Source: Biomaibacter acetigenes
GTDB lineage: Bacteria > Bacillota > Thermosediminibacteria > Thermosediminibacterales > Tepidanaerobacteraceae
Direction of reading: 5' to 3'
DNA: 64,000 nt
Assembly (NCBI RefSeq): GCF_003691585.1
Contig: NZ_CP033169.1
Span: 2,356,001 to 2,420,000, forward strand
The position numbers were made by a program, and so were the translations under genes. Below are positions 45,576 through 54,854 of the stretch, in pieces. A model generated the notes under the pieces. The model had not been told where the DNA came from, did no database searches, and saw nothing but the letters and a program-made list of their open reading frames with translations. Numbering within the stretch: position 1 is the first letter of the stretch; every line of letters begins with the position of its first letter.

Positions 45576-46976
45576 ATGGAAGAAAAGGTTGGGTTTAAGC
45601 TCAATGTTCCCCATGTATTTATCATCCTGGCTATCCTCGTATTCCTTGCCGCGGCGGCAACATGGGTGCTGCCGGCGGGCACTTTCGACAGGGTGGAAAA
45701 TGAAGAGGGGAGGGAGGTCGTGGTCCCCGGCACTTACAAAGTTGCCGAATCATCTCCTGTTGGAGTTTTTATTTTTCTCATGTCGTTTTACGACGGCATA
45801 ATCGAGGCAGCAGATGTAATATCATTTATACTGTTGGTTTCAGGTGCCTTTGCGATTGTAAGAAAAACCGGAGCACTGGATGCAGGCATTACTTCCGCTG
45901 TCCAGCACATCCGTGGCGGCGAATATTTCGCCTTGACTATCCTGATGGTACTTTTTGCCATATGCGGGGCTACTTTTGGCATGTATGAAGAAGCCTACCC
46001 CTTTGTATTTATGCTGATGCCCCTGTGTGTCCAGATGGGATTCGATGCTATGACTGGAGCTGCAGTCCTCTTCATCGGCATAAATGCAGGATTTGCCGGA
46101 GCCTTTTTCAATCCCTTTACGGTTGGTTTATCCCAGAGCCTTGCAAAACTCCCGCTATATTCCGGCATAGGTTTTAGGGTGATAACATGTATAATCCTTG
46201 TGGGGGAAGGTATATGGTTTACCCTTAGATATGCTAAAAAAATCCGGGAAAATCCAGATTTATCCATTTCCAAAGAAGCTACCGAATACTGGAAAAACAG
46301 ACTGAATTCCAGCAGCCCCGAATCTAAAATGAATTTGAGGCACACAGTAGTCCTTTTAATACTCTTGGCAGCAATGATCGGCCTCATCTATGGCGTCTTA
46401 AAATATGAATGGTACATGGCGGAGATTTCGGCATTGTTCCTGTTGATGGGTATTGTTTCAGGATTTGTTGGAGGCATATCTTTAAATAAGATGGCCGAGG
46501 AAATGGAAAAGGCCGCATCGGAGATAATAGGTCCATGTATGGTGATCGGCTTTGCCAGGGCTATTATGGTGGTGCTGAATAAAGGTAATGTTACCGATAC
46601 CATTCTTTATGGTATGTCAAATACGGTGAGCATCTTTGGTGGAATCGGTGCAGCAGTGCTAATGTATATCATAATATATCTGCTGGAATTCCTTATTTCT
46701 TCAGGCACAGCTAAGGCAGCCATACTGGTCCCTATCCTCACTCCTCTTTGTGACCTGGTAGGAGTCTCAAGGCAGACCATGGTACTGGCTTACCAGCTGG
46801 GCGATGGCATCCTCAACATGTGGGAGCCCACAAGTCCCGAAGTATATTCTATACTCGGTGCCGCAAAAATCAAATTTGTAGAATGGTTTAAATGGGCCCT
46901 TCCTATTACAATAATATGGACCGTGACAGGTTTCATCCTGGTAGTGGTGGCACAACTGATAAACTATGGGCCATAA
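45576..46976 (+). CDS. YfcC-family membrane transporter
   Basis: 466 aa with about 12 hydrophobic segments. ATG 45576 (AAGGA 8 nt upstream) is preferred to the ATG 9 nt earlier. The family signature FKLNVPHVFIILAILVFLAAAATWVLPAGTFDR covers the N-terminus; later FGMYEEAYPFVFMLMPLC, INAGFAGAFFNPFTVGLSQ and SSGTAKAAILVPILTPLCDLVGVSRQ mark the YfcC/DcuC-like ion-transporter superfamily. Members move C4-dicarboxylates, basic amino acids or peptides; the substrate here is unknown but an amino-acid derivative fits the neighbours. The M20 hydrolase gene follows after 110 bp. Confidence 0.82.
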   Translation: MEEKVGFKLNVPHVFIILAILVFLAAAATWVLPAGTFDRVENEEGREVVVPGTYKVAESSPVGVFIFLMSFYDGIIEAADVISFILLVSGAFAIVRKTGALDAGITSAVQHIRGGEYFALTILMVLFAICGATFGMYEEAYPFVFMLMPLCVQMGFDAMTGAAVLFIGINAGFAGAFFNPFTVGLSQSLAKLPLYSGIGFRVITCIILVGEGIWFTLRYAKKIRENPDLSISKEATEYWKNRLNSSSPESKMNLRHTVVLLILLAAMIGLIYGVLKYEWYMAEISALFLLMGIVSGFVGGISLNKMAEEMEKAASEIIGPCMVIGFARAIMVVLNKGNVTDTILYGMSNTVSIFGGIGAAVLMYIIIYLLEFLISSGTAKAAILVPILTPLCDLVGVSRQTMVLAYQLGDGILNMWEPTSPEVYSILGAAKIKFVEWFKWALPITIIWTVTGFILVVVAQLINYGP

Positions 46977-47037
46977 TCGCTGGGCTATGGCATAAAATAG
47001 CAATTAAATTAAAAGTTTGAAAGGGTTTGAAATAAAT

Positions 47038-47057
47038 CCCCGCCTTCAAAGGCGGGG
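47038..47057 (+). repeat. GC hairpin between the YfcC and M20 genes
   Basis: CCCCGCCT...AGGCGGGG, stem of about 8 bp with a 4-nt loop, no T-run. It is placed as an attenuating or mRNA-stabilising element inside a probable operon. Confidence 0.45.
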
Positions 47058-47086
47058 GCCTAAATTTTAATGGGGAGGTAGTCACT

Positions 47087-48292
47087 GTGGATGTTTCAGA
47101 CATCGAGGAATTAAAAAAAGAAGCCTTCAAGATAGAAGACGAAATGGCAGGTGAAATAGAAGGAATCAGCGACTTCATATTTAACCATCCGGAGCTGGGC
47201 GGAGAAGAATTTGAATCATCAAAATTTCTGGCTAATCTTCTCTCCAATTACGGATTTGAAGTAGTCTATCCTTACCTTAATATACCTACGGCTTTCAGGG
47301 CTGAAATTGGCACACAGGATCGTCCTGCCTTTGCTTTTCTTGCCGAATATGACGCCCTCCCCGGCATGGGTGACGACGGAAGTCCCGCCCATGCCTGCGG
47401 CCACAACTGGATTTCCGCCACCTCCGTGGGAGCAGGTCTTGTCCTCGGGCGGATTAAAGAAAAACTTCCGGGCCGGATAGTAGTTTTTGGCACTCCCGCC
47501 GAGGAGACTTTGGGATACAAGGTTAATATGGTGGAAAAGGGGGCTTTTGAGACAATAGATGCGGCCTTCCAGTTGCACCTGGAAAATAACAATCTTTTAA
47601 ATACATCAGCCCTGGCCATGGATGCATTGGAATTTGAATTTACCGGCAAAGCAGCCCATGCTGCATCTTTCCCCCACGAGGGTATTAACGCCCTGGATGC
47701 GGTAAATCTCACATTTGCAGGGATAAACGCCCTGAGGCAGCACGTCACCTCCGATGTTCGTATTCATGGGATCATAACCAAAGGCGGTGAGGCGCCAAAT
47801 ATTGTGCCCGATTATTGCGCCTGCAGGTTTTATGTCAGAGCCAACCGCCGACATTATTTAAACAAGGTAAGTGAAAGAATAATAAACTGTGCCCGGGGGG
47901 CAGCATTTATGACAGGGGCTAAACTGACGGTAAACCGCTTCGAAAACCCTTTGGATGACCTTGTAATAAACCCTGTCTTACGGAAGATAGGTGAGCAAAA
48001 TCTCAGGATGGCAGGTTTCGACGACTTCAAGGAAATTGATGAATTTCCGGGTTCATCAGATATCGGCAATGTCAGCCACGTGGTACCCACCGTCTATGGC
48101 TATATAGATATCGGACCAAAGGTGGAAGTGCATGAGCGTGAATTTGTAAAATATGCCAATGGACCAGATGCAAAAATAAGGCTGCACAAAGCCGTTAAGG
48201 GTATGGTCGGCACAACTATAGATGTACTTTTACAACCCGGGCTGTTGGAAGAAATTAAAAAAGCCTTCGCCCTGTCCGTTAAAAAAAGTTAG
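47087..48292 (+). CDS. M20-family amidohydrolase (AbgB/aminoacylase-like)
   Basis: 401 aa from GTG 47087 (GGGGAGGT upstream). EYDALPGMG, AHACGHNWISATSVGAGL, GTPAEETLGYK and GAFETIDAAFQLHLE are the metal and substrate motifs of the p-aminobenzoyl-glutamate hydrolase/aminoacylase group. These enzymes release free amino acids from N-acyl or dipeptide-like amides. It directly follows the YfcC transporter, so import plus hydrolysis of one substrate is likely. Confidence 0.85.
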   Translation: MDVSDIEELKKEAFKIEDEMAGEIEGISDFIFNHPELGGEEFESSKFLANLLSNYGFEVVYPYLNIPTAFRAEIGTQDRPAFAFLAEYDALPGMGDDGSPAHACGHNWISATSVGAGLVLGRIKEKLPGRIVVFGTPAEETLGYKVNMVEKGAFETIDAAFQLHLENNNLLNTSALAMDALEFEFTGKAAHAASFPHEGINALDAVNLTFAGINALRQHVTSDVRIHGIITKGGEAPNIVPDYCACRFYVRANRRHYLNKVSERIINCARGAAFMTGAKLTVNRFENPLDDLVINPVLRKIGEQNLRMAGFDDFKEIDEFPGSSDIGNVSHVVPTVYGYIDIGPKVEVHEREFVKYANGPDAKIRLHKAVKGMVGTTIDVLLQPGLLEEIKKAFALSVKKS

Positions 48293-48348
48293 GATGATTG
48301 TGATATAATAAATATAAATTCTTTTATGGTTTGAGGGAGGCGACATTT

Positions 48349-48600
48349 TTGAGTATAAGATATAACTTATACATCACCTTCCCTTCTATTCATGATGTCC
48401 TTGCCATGGAGAAGGCTTTGAAAAGTGTCAGAGATACCAGCATACGGTTTGAAATTGTACCGACGCCCCAATCATTAACAAAAAGCTGCAGTTCCTGCAT
48501 AAAAACCGATGAACAAAATAAAGGGGCAATCCTGGAGATTGCCCGCAAAACACATATCCCTGTGACAGGTGTTTATTTAATGGAAGATAAGTTCAGTTAA
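48349..48600 (+). CDS. DUF3343-family small protein
   Basis: About 83 aa from TTG 48349 (GGGAGG 8 nt upstream). YNLYITFPSIHDVLAMEKALK and FEIVPTPQSLTKSCSSCIK match DUF3343, putative Se/S-carrier-like proteins that fold as a small alpha/beta unit with conserved cysteines. The exact role is unknown. Its stop overlaps the convergent gapB-like gene by 8 bp. Confidence 0.7.
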   Translation: MSIRYNLYITFPSIHDVLAMEKALKSVRDTSIRFEIVPTPQSLTKSCSSCIKTDEQNKGAILEIARKTHIPVTGVYLMEDKFS

Positions 48601-49651
48601 GCTGCACACAGGTATTATATTTTTCCCGCATCTCTTCCCGGCGGCATGCATTATATACATAGTCGGCCAGGTCCAGCACCCTCATGGTATAGCCGTACTC
48701 GTTGTCGTACCAGGCCAGAACTTTAACTATCATGTCATCGATGACCATGGTAGAAATTCCGTCTATAATGGATGAATGAGGATTTTTGAGAAAGTCGGTG
48801 GAAACCAGGGGTTCCTCCGTATAGTCAAGGATTCCCTTTAATCTTCCCCGGCTGGCCTCCTTGAACATGTTATTTACCTCTTCTTTAGAAGTAGGCCTCT
48901 CCACATTGGCCACGAAGTCTATGATGGATACCGCCGGGGTGGGGACTCTGAAGGCGCATCCGTTGAGCTTTCCAGAAAGGTGGGGCATCACCTGTCCTAT
49001 GGCCTTTGCCGCTCCGGTGGTAGTGGGTATGATGGACATGGCGGCCCCCCTGGCCCGCCTCAAATCTTTATGGGGTTTATCCATCAGCTGCTGGTCGGCG
49101 GTGTAGGCATGGACGGTGGTCAGGGAACCGTTTATAATCCTGAGGTTTTCATCCAGCACCCTTACCACCGGTGCGAGACAGTTAGTGGTGCAGGATGCCG
49201 CCGAGATTATGTAATCTCTCTCTGGTACAAAATCACCTTCATTGACACCCATCACAAGGGTCTTATCGGCTTCTTCCGCCGGTGCCGTTATGATCACCCT
49301 CTTTGCTCCGGCTTTTATATGCTTTATTGCATCGGCTTTTTTCTTCAATTTTCCTGTAGATTCTATAACTATGTCGACCCCCAGCTCTGCCCAGGGCATA
49401 TTCTCGGGATTTTTTTCCGAGAAAAACGGGATGGGTTTGCCATTTATGATAATGGTATCGTCCGAGGCATCCACACTGCCCGGAAAAATACCGTATACCG
49501 AGTCATATTTGAAAAGATGCGCATGAGCCCTTGGCCCGCTGGTGCTGTTAATGGCCACTACATCCATGTCATTTTTCCTGTTTTCCAGCCAGATTCTGAG
49601 AGCGTTCTTACCTATCCTGCCAAATCCATTGATAGCGACTTTTAATTTCAT
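48593..49651 (-). CDS. Second glyceraldehyde-3-phosphate dehydrogenase, GapB-like
   Basis: 352 aa from ATG 49651 (GGAGG upstream), with a 20-residue C-terminal tail beyond the usual end. Catalytic [13 protein letters not shown] and HAYTADQ are intact. In the cofactor loop the NAD-specific VNDL of the glycolytic enzyme is replaced by INSTSGP, removing the Asp that excludes NADP+. This is the pattern of GapB enzymes that use NADP(H) in gluconeogenesis or biosynthesis. It stands alone with its own promoter. Confidence 0.88.
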   Translation of the reverse strand: MKLKVAINGFGRIGKNALRIWLENRKNDMDVVAINSTSGPRAHAHLFKYDSVYGIFPGSVDASDDTIIINGKPIPFFSEKNPENMPWAELGVDIVIESTGKLKKKADAIKHIKAGAKRVIITAPAEEADKTLVMGVNEGDFVPERDYIISAASCTTNCLAPVVRVLDENLRIINGSLTTVHAYTADQQLMDKPHKDLRRARGAAMSIIPTTTGAAKAIGQVMPHLSGKLNGCAFRVPTPAVSIIDFVANVERPTSKEEVNNMFKEASRGRLKGILDYTEEPLVSTDFLKNPHSSIIDGISTMVIDDMIVKVLAWYDNEYGYTMRVLDLADYVYNACRREEMREKYNTCVQLN

Positions 49652-49687
49652 AAAAGTTCTCCTCCCCGATAAATTGTTACGGTATGT

Positions 49688-49696
49688 ATTATAGCA
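49688..49696 (-). promoter_or_regulatory. Extended -10 promoter of the GapB-like gene
   Basis: On the minus strand TGCTATAAT (49696-49688), about 40 nt before the start. No good -35 is present, as expected for an extended -10 promoter. Confidence 0.6.
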
Positions 49697-49868
49697 CATT
49701 ATATTGAATTATGCTATACTAATTACTTATTTTTAACATAATATATATCTCTTTTTTAAATTTTATCAAAAAATCAATTGTGGTGTAAAAATGGAACTTT
49801 TTTTGTTTTTTTTCGTCTATATAAGTGAGACAAACTTTCCAGAAGTTTTCAGCTCCGAGGGGAAGGAT

Positions 49869-49896
49869 TTGCGGTTTAAGTTGCGAATAGTATAAT
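49869..49896 (+). promoter_or_regulatory. Promoter of the phosphodiester glycosidase gene
   Basis: TTGCGG (49869-49874), 16-nt spacer, TATAAT (49891-49896). A leader of about 115 nt follows with a GGAGGG motif (49918-49923) and no known riboswitch; upstream, 49700-49868 is AT-rich and featureless. Confidence 0.55.
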
Positions 49897-50018
49897 AGTC
49901 CGGGGGATCTCAAAAAGGAGGGATAATAAAATACGGGCTTACACCGCCTATCATCGTTGCCGCTGTCGCTGCTTGAACTATAAAATATAATAACGCTACC
50001 ACATATGGAGGGAAATAC

Positions 50019-53000
50019 ATGTTACATAAAAAGAAGTTTTTGTGCCCCTGGAAAAGCAGGTTTTTACCTATTTTCCTGGCAGTTTTGATTATGCTGGGTA
50101 GTTTCCCGGTTTTCGCCCAGGAAATATCTCTCTATGAGGAATCTCAAAACTTTCCTGTAACAAGGGGAGTGACTTACGAGGGTAAAACCCTTTTTACATC
50201 CCTGGGATGGCAAAAGATTCACATTCTGAAAGTGGACCTCTCTTCGGAAAATATTGACATTGATTCTCTTCTGCCGGGAAAGGGCCTCTCGCAAAGGGAA
50301 GCTCTCAGCAAGATGGTGCAGGAGAACAATGCCGTAGCGGGTATAAATGGCGATTTCTTTATCATGGCCACACCTTCCGCTCCCATAGGAGCCCAGGTGA
50401 AAGACGGCAGGCTGGTATCATCGCCTTCCAACCGCAAGGACATGGCAGCTTTTGGGCTAACCATGGATAAATTGCCTGAGATTCTCCGGATGGAGTTTTC
50501 GGGAAAAGTTGAAGCTCCCGATGGAACCACCTTCGATATCGGAGGAATCAACAAAATTGGAGATGGTTACGGTAAAATACATATATATACCCCGGATTTC
50601 GGAACCGTAACTCCCGCAGTTTCCAATACTGTTTCTGATCTCACTTTCGCCATTGTAAGAAACAACAGGATAGTAAATATTATAGACGGAAAAACCGCCG
50701 ATATCCCTGAAGACGGTCTGGTGCTGGCTGCCGGGGGAGACGGGGCCAACTTCCTTAAAAGCCGTTTTAGCACTGGAGACACCATAAAGCTGCACCTCAA
50801 TATGACTCCGGATATTTCAAACTTAAAGATGGCCCTGGGCGGCGGCGCGGTTCTGGTGGAAAACGGAGCGGTTCCTGCCAGTTTTTCCCATGATATTCCC
50901 GGCAGTAATCCCCGGACCGCTGTCGGATTTTCTGCCGACAAAAAGACTATGTTTCTGGTGGTGGTAGACGGTCGCCAGGCCGAAAGCCGCGGTATGACCC
51001 AGAAGGAAATGGCGGAACTCATGGTGAAGCTCGGGGCTTCTTTTGCCCTGAATCTTGACGGGGGCGGCTCCTCCACCATGGTGGTGCGCCCTCTGGGAGA
51101 AAAGCAGCCTCAGGTGATAAATAGCGTTTCAGGTGGAGTGCAAAGGTTAATAACCAACGGCATAGGCATCTTTTCCAGAGCATCCGCCGGAAATGTCTAT
51201 GGTCTCAAGATAGTGGCCGATTCCTTTAACATCCCCAGAGGGGGGCACCGGACCTTCGAAATGCGGGCCTACGATAAAAATTACAACCCTCTGGATATAG
51301 ACGTAAGCAGCGTGAAGTGGAGCGTCTCCAACAACCTCGGCACCTTCAAAAATAATGTGTTTTTCGCCGTAAAATCCGGTTACGGCCAGGTGACGGCCAC
51401 CCTGGGGAGCATTAAGGCCACCCAGGAGATAAAGGTGCTCTCCGACGGGGCCGCGCTTTCGGTGAGTCCCGGAAAAGTTCAGATAAATAATGGGGCAAAA
51501 AAGGCCTTTGATGTCACCATAATCGATAAGGAAGGATATAAGGCGCCTGTGGAACCCTTTGATGTAAAATGGGAAGTAATGGGCAATATCGGAAGCTTTA
51601 ACAATGGAGAATTTGTAGCCGGTGAAAACCCTGGAAGCGGCGCCATCATCGCCGGTTTTTCAGGTTTAAAAGCCGGAGCTCTGGTACTGGTGGGCATGGG
51701 CGAAAAGATTCTGGATGACTTTGAAAAACCCGATGGCAGGGAATTTTCTTCATATCCATCCACTACAGGGGGGGCCTTCTCCATCGTGACACAGCCGGAA
51801 CCGGTAAATAGCGGCACATCTTCCGGAAAACTTGCCTATGAATTCCCGGTCGGGAATAGCACCAGGGCAGCTTATGTAAACTTTGGCAGCAATGGTCTTC
51901 CCCTACCTGTGGGAACCGTCAAGCTCTCGCTTATGGTCTACGGCCAGGCCCGCGGTCACTGGCTCCGGGGTACGGTGACAGATGCTGATGGAAACGAATA
52001 CAATATTGATTTTTCAAAGGATGTAAACTGGCAGGGGTGGAAGAAGGTGGAAGCTGAGCTTCCCGATGGCAAGCAGCCCTTCAGCTTGAAACGCATATAC
52101 CTGGTGGAAATAGATCCCAGCGACAGTGATTCCGGAGCCATATATCTGGATAATCTTGCGGCAGCGGTGGCCGGAAAATACGATAGCTCGCTCCTACCGC
52201 CGCCATCTCCATGGTTTGATACGGCAAACACTTCTTCAAAAACCGGAAATATTGTCATAGGCGCTTTTGGGAGTTTAGCCATGGATTCCAGCCCTGAAAG
52301 CCAGAAAATGGCGAGTCTTATAGCGTCTTTAACAAATCAATACAGACCTAAAATGAATTTAATAGCAGGCCAGACATCTATAAACAGCAAAATATCATCC
52401 AACAGTCCGCTGGCAGCTTTCATAAAAAATATGAAAACTGCAGGTACGGGTTATAAAACTTTAGCGGATAATGAAGCCTTCTTCATCTTCCTGGATTCCT
52501 CCAGAGGAAGTCTGAGGCTTACGGATTACAACCAGTGGATAAAGCTCAGGCAGGATTTGAATGCACTACCGATATCCAAAACAGTATTCATAGCCATAGA
52601 TAGAGCGCCCGAAACTTTTTCAGATTCCCTGGAAGGCAACCTGCTGAAAAAAATACTTTCAGACTATGTAAAAAATAAAAACCTCAACATCTGGATGCTT
52701 TACGGCGGGGCCGAACGTTTCGGTGCCAGAATGGAAAACGGTGTGCATTATGTTTCACTGCCCGGAACCAATGCAAAAGAACCGTCTGTGACCATTTTCA
52801 ACATTGGAAGGGGCCAGGTATACTACAAGGTAGTGCCGGTAGTAGAAAAAATAGTATCCGAAACCCCGGCCGTAAAAAGGGTCTTGCTGCCGATCTGAAG
52901 ATATATGGTATATCTCCTGGAGGACAGAAGGTCCTTCTATCTTACCCCTATGCCGTAGAATGGAAGCTTTCCAGCAGCAAACTGGGCACTTTTGATTCGA

Positions 53001-53458
53001 GGGAACTTGTATTCAAGGCAGCCAGCACCGGCACTCTGAACTTCACCGTCAAAACTGCGGGAATTTCCTCCGCATTCAACCTGACTGTGGTGGATATGAC
53101 TGTAAAAGTCAACGGCAAGGAGATTTCCTTCCCGGACCAGCAGCCTTATCTCAATAAAGACGGGCGCACCATGGTGCCGGTAAGGTTTATATCCGAAAGC
53201 CTGGGGGCGAAAGTCAGCTGGGATGAAAAGACAAAGACAGTAACTATAACGGGCAAAGACAGAGCAGGTGAAAGCAGAACCGTTAAATTGAAGATCGGAG
53301 AAAACAAGGCCGTTATAAACGGCAAGGCAGTAACCTTCGACACAAGAGCCGAGTTCAAAAACGGCAGGACCATGGTGCCCCTGAGGTTCGTGAGCGAAGT
53401 CCTGGGCGCAAAGGTAACATGGGACCAAAATACAAAGACCGTCGATATCAATGAATAA
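50019..53458 (+). pseudogene. Secreted phosphodiester glycosidase (NAGPA/DUF2233) with C-terminal copper-amine-oxidase-N domains, apparent frameshift
   Basis: ATG 50019 has GGAGGG upstream. A signal peptide (KSRFLPIFLAVLIMLGSFPVFAQ) precedes a glycosidase domain (about residues 50-395) with AGINGDFFIM, NPRTAVGFSAD and LNLDGGGSSTMVV. Big-2-like repeats, a carbohydrate-binding-like domain (about 560-720) and a phosphoesterase-like region follow. The frame stops at 52898. The adjacent frame continues without a break (ADLKIYGISPGGQK, then two Cu_amine_oxidN1-like units with GRTMVPVRFISESLGA and GRTMVPLRFVSEVLGA) to 53458. One extra A in AAAAA at 52874-52878 would fuse them. Such proteins trim wall or exopolysaccharide phosphodiesters outside the cell. 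Confidence 0.78.
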
Positions 53459-53471
53459 TTTTCCATTTAAA

Positions 53472-53504
53472 ATTGGCGGGCCATTTCTGCCCGCCAATCT
53501 TTTT
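53472..53504 (+). terminator. Terminator of the glycosidase gene
   Basis: ATTGGCGGGC (53472-53481) pairs with GCCCGCCAAT (53489-53498), followed by CTTTTT. Confidence 0.88.
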
Positions 53505-53520
53505 CCCTCGCGCTAGCTTT

Positions 53521-54639
53521 TTACAATTCCACTAGCTCATAATCCCCGCTGCCCATGCCCAGCTTCTCACCGTATTCGAGCTGGATGAGTCCGTTGGTCT
53601 TAGGGTGAACGGCTTTGAATTTATCCTCTCCAGGCGCAAGGCCGCTGTTTGCGTCACCCAGGGCGCTGGCGGCAAGCCCCGCCTGGCTGTTTACCAAATC
53701 AAAACTGGCTTTATCAATGGCGACAGGGTCGAAGGATGCCAGTATGCCTACATCAGGCACCAGCGGGGCATCACTCCAGGGAGTGCAGTCGCACAGGGGT
53801 GTTATGTTCATTACAAAGTTTATAAAGGCTATCTTGTTTTCTTTCTTGGTCTTGTAAGCCCCATAAGCATATTCCGTCATACGTTCGGTAAAGGCATCCA
53901 TGTCGGTTTCCCACTGGGGTTTTATGACCCGATAATAGCACATGGATATGCACTCACCGCAGCCTATACATTTCTCGGGGTCTATGTAGGCGACTCCATC
54001 CACCATAGATATGGCCTGTTCGGGGCAATTTCTTAAGCACGACTGGCATGCCCGGCAATTTTCTCCTACCACAGGTTTTAACGTTGAATGCTGCTGCTGT
54101 TTTCCGGCGGCCGGTGCGCAGCCCATGGCAAGATTTTTTATAGCGCCGCCGAATCCTGCCACTTCATGGGCTTTAAAGTGGGACATGACTATCATGGCAT
54201 CGGCATAATATATGTTGGATGATATCTTCACACTCTCAAAATGCTTTTTGCGGATCTCCACTTCCATGGAGTCCTTGCTCACAATACCGTCGGCGATAAC
54301 CAGAGGGGCATTTACCACCGCATAGGCGAATCCGTTTTCAATGGCCGTTACCAGATGGTCCACGGCATTGCTACGGGCCCCCTTATAAAGAGTGTTAGAA
54401 TCCGTCAGGAAGGGTTTTCCTCCGCAGCTTTTAATCTTATCCACCACCTGCCTCACATAGATGGGATTTATGTATGCGTTGTTGCCCTTTTCCCCGAAAT
54501 GTATCTTTACGGCCACAAGATCATCTTTTGAAATGGCGTTTTTGAATCCCGCCGCATCAAACAACCTTCCCACTTTATTTATAATATTTTCGGACCTCCT
54601 TTTGGCCCGCATGTTATAAAAATAGACTTTTGATTTCAT
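53521..54639 (-). CDS. DUF362 protein with two [4Fe-4S] ferredoxin clusters
   Basis: 372 aa. The DUF362 portion (VAVKIHFGEKGN, FLTDSNTLYKGARSNA, MIVMSHFKAHEVAGFGGAIKNLAMGC) precedes two ferredoxin motifs, CRACQSCLRNCP and CIGCGECISMC, at residues about 200-245. The C-terminus returns to DUF362 with LASFDPVAIDKASFDLVN. Such proteins are common in anaerobes; some DUF362 proteins are suspected in radical or redox chemistry but no activity is firmly assigned. No operon partner. Confidence 0.82.
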   Translation of the reverse strand: MKSKVYFYNMRAKRRSENIINKVGRLFDAAGFKNAISKDDLVAVKIHFGEKGNNAYINPIYVRQVVDKIKSCGGKPFLTDSNTLYKGARSNAVDHLVTAIENGFAYAVVNAPLVIADGIVSKDSMEVEIRKKHFESVKISSNIYYADAMIVMSHFKAHEVAGFGGAIKNLAMGCAPAAGKQQQHSTLKPVVGENCRACQSCLRNCPEQAISMVDGVAYIDPEKCIGCGECISMCYYRVIKPQWETDMDAFTERMTEYAYGAYKTKKENKIAFINFVMNITPLCDCTPWSDAPLVPDVGILASFDPVAIDKASFDLVNSQAGLAASALGDANSGLAPGEDKFKAVHPKTNGLIQLEYGEKLGMGSGDYELVEL

Positions 54640-54827
54640 GCCTCATCCTCCTGTTCCATAATTTTCATATCGAGTTTAGAACAAAAAGTCAGCGGAGGTG
54701 AAAATAGCGCTCTCCTACCGCTTACCTTTTACCAGCTAACTATCATTATATATAAAAATGCCAATAAGTAAAGATTTTGATTCAAGGGTAGAAATGCAAC
54801 TTTTTACACTCGATTTTTATATCAAAA

Positions 54828-54854
54828 CAAAAAAGCTCATGATCAAGCATGAGC
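54828..54854 (-). terminator. Terminator of the abgT/M20 operon
   Basis: On the minus strand GCTCATG-cttgat-CATGAGC then T6. The hairpin overlaps the last four codons and stop of the second M20 gene. Confidence 0.8.

Noticed and set aside
49840-50018. Possible c-di-AMP (ydaO-type) riboswitch before the glycosidase gene
   Set aside because: Isolated GGGGGA-type motifs occur, but the conserved paired segments of that class could not be found in order. A covariance-model search would settle it.
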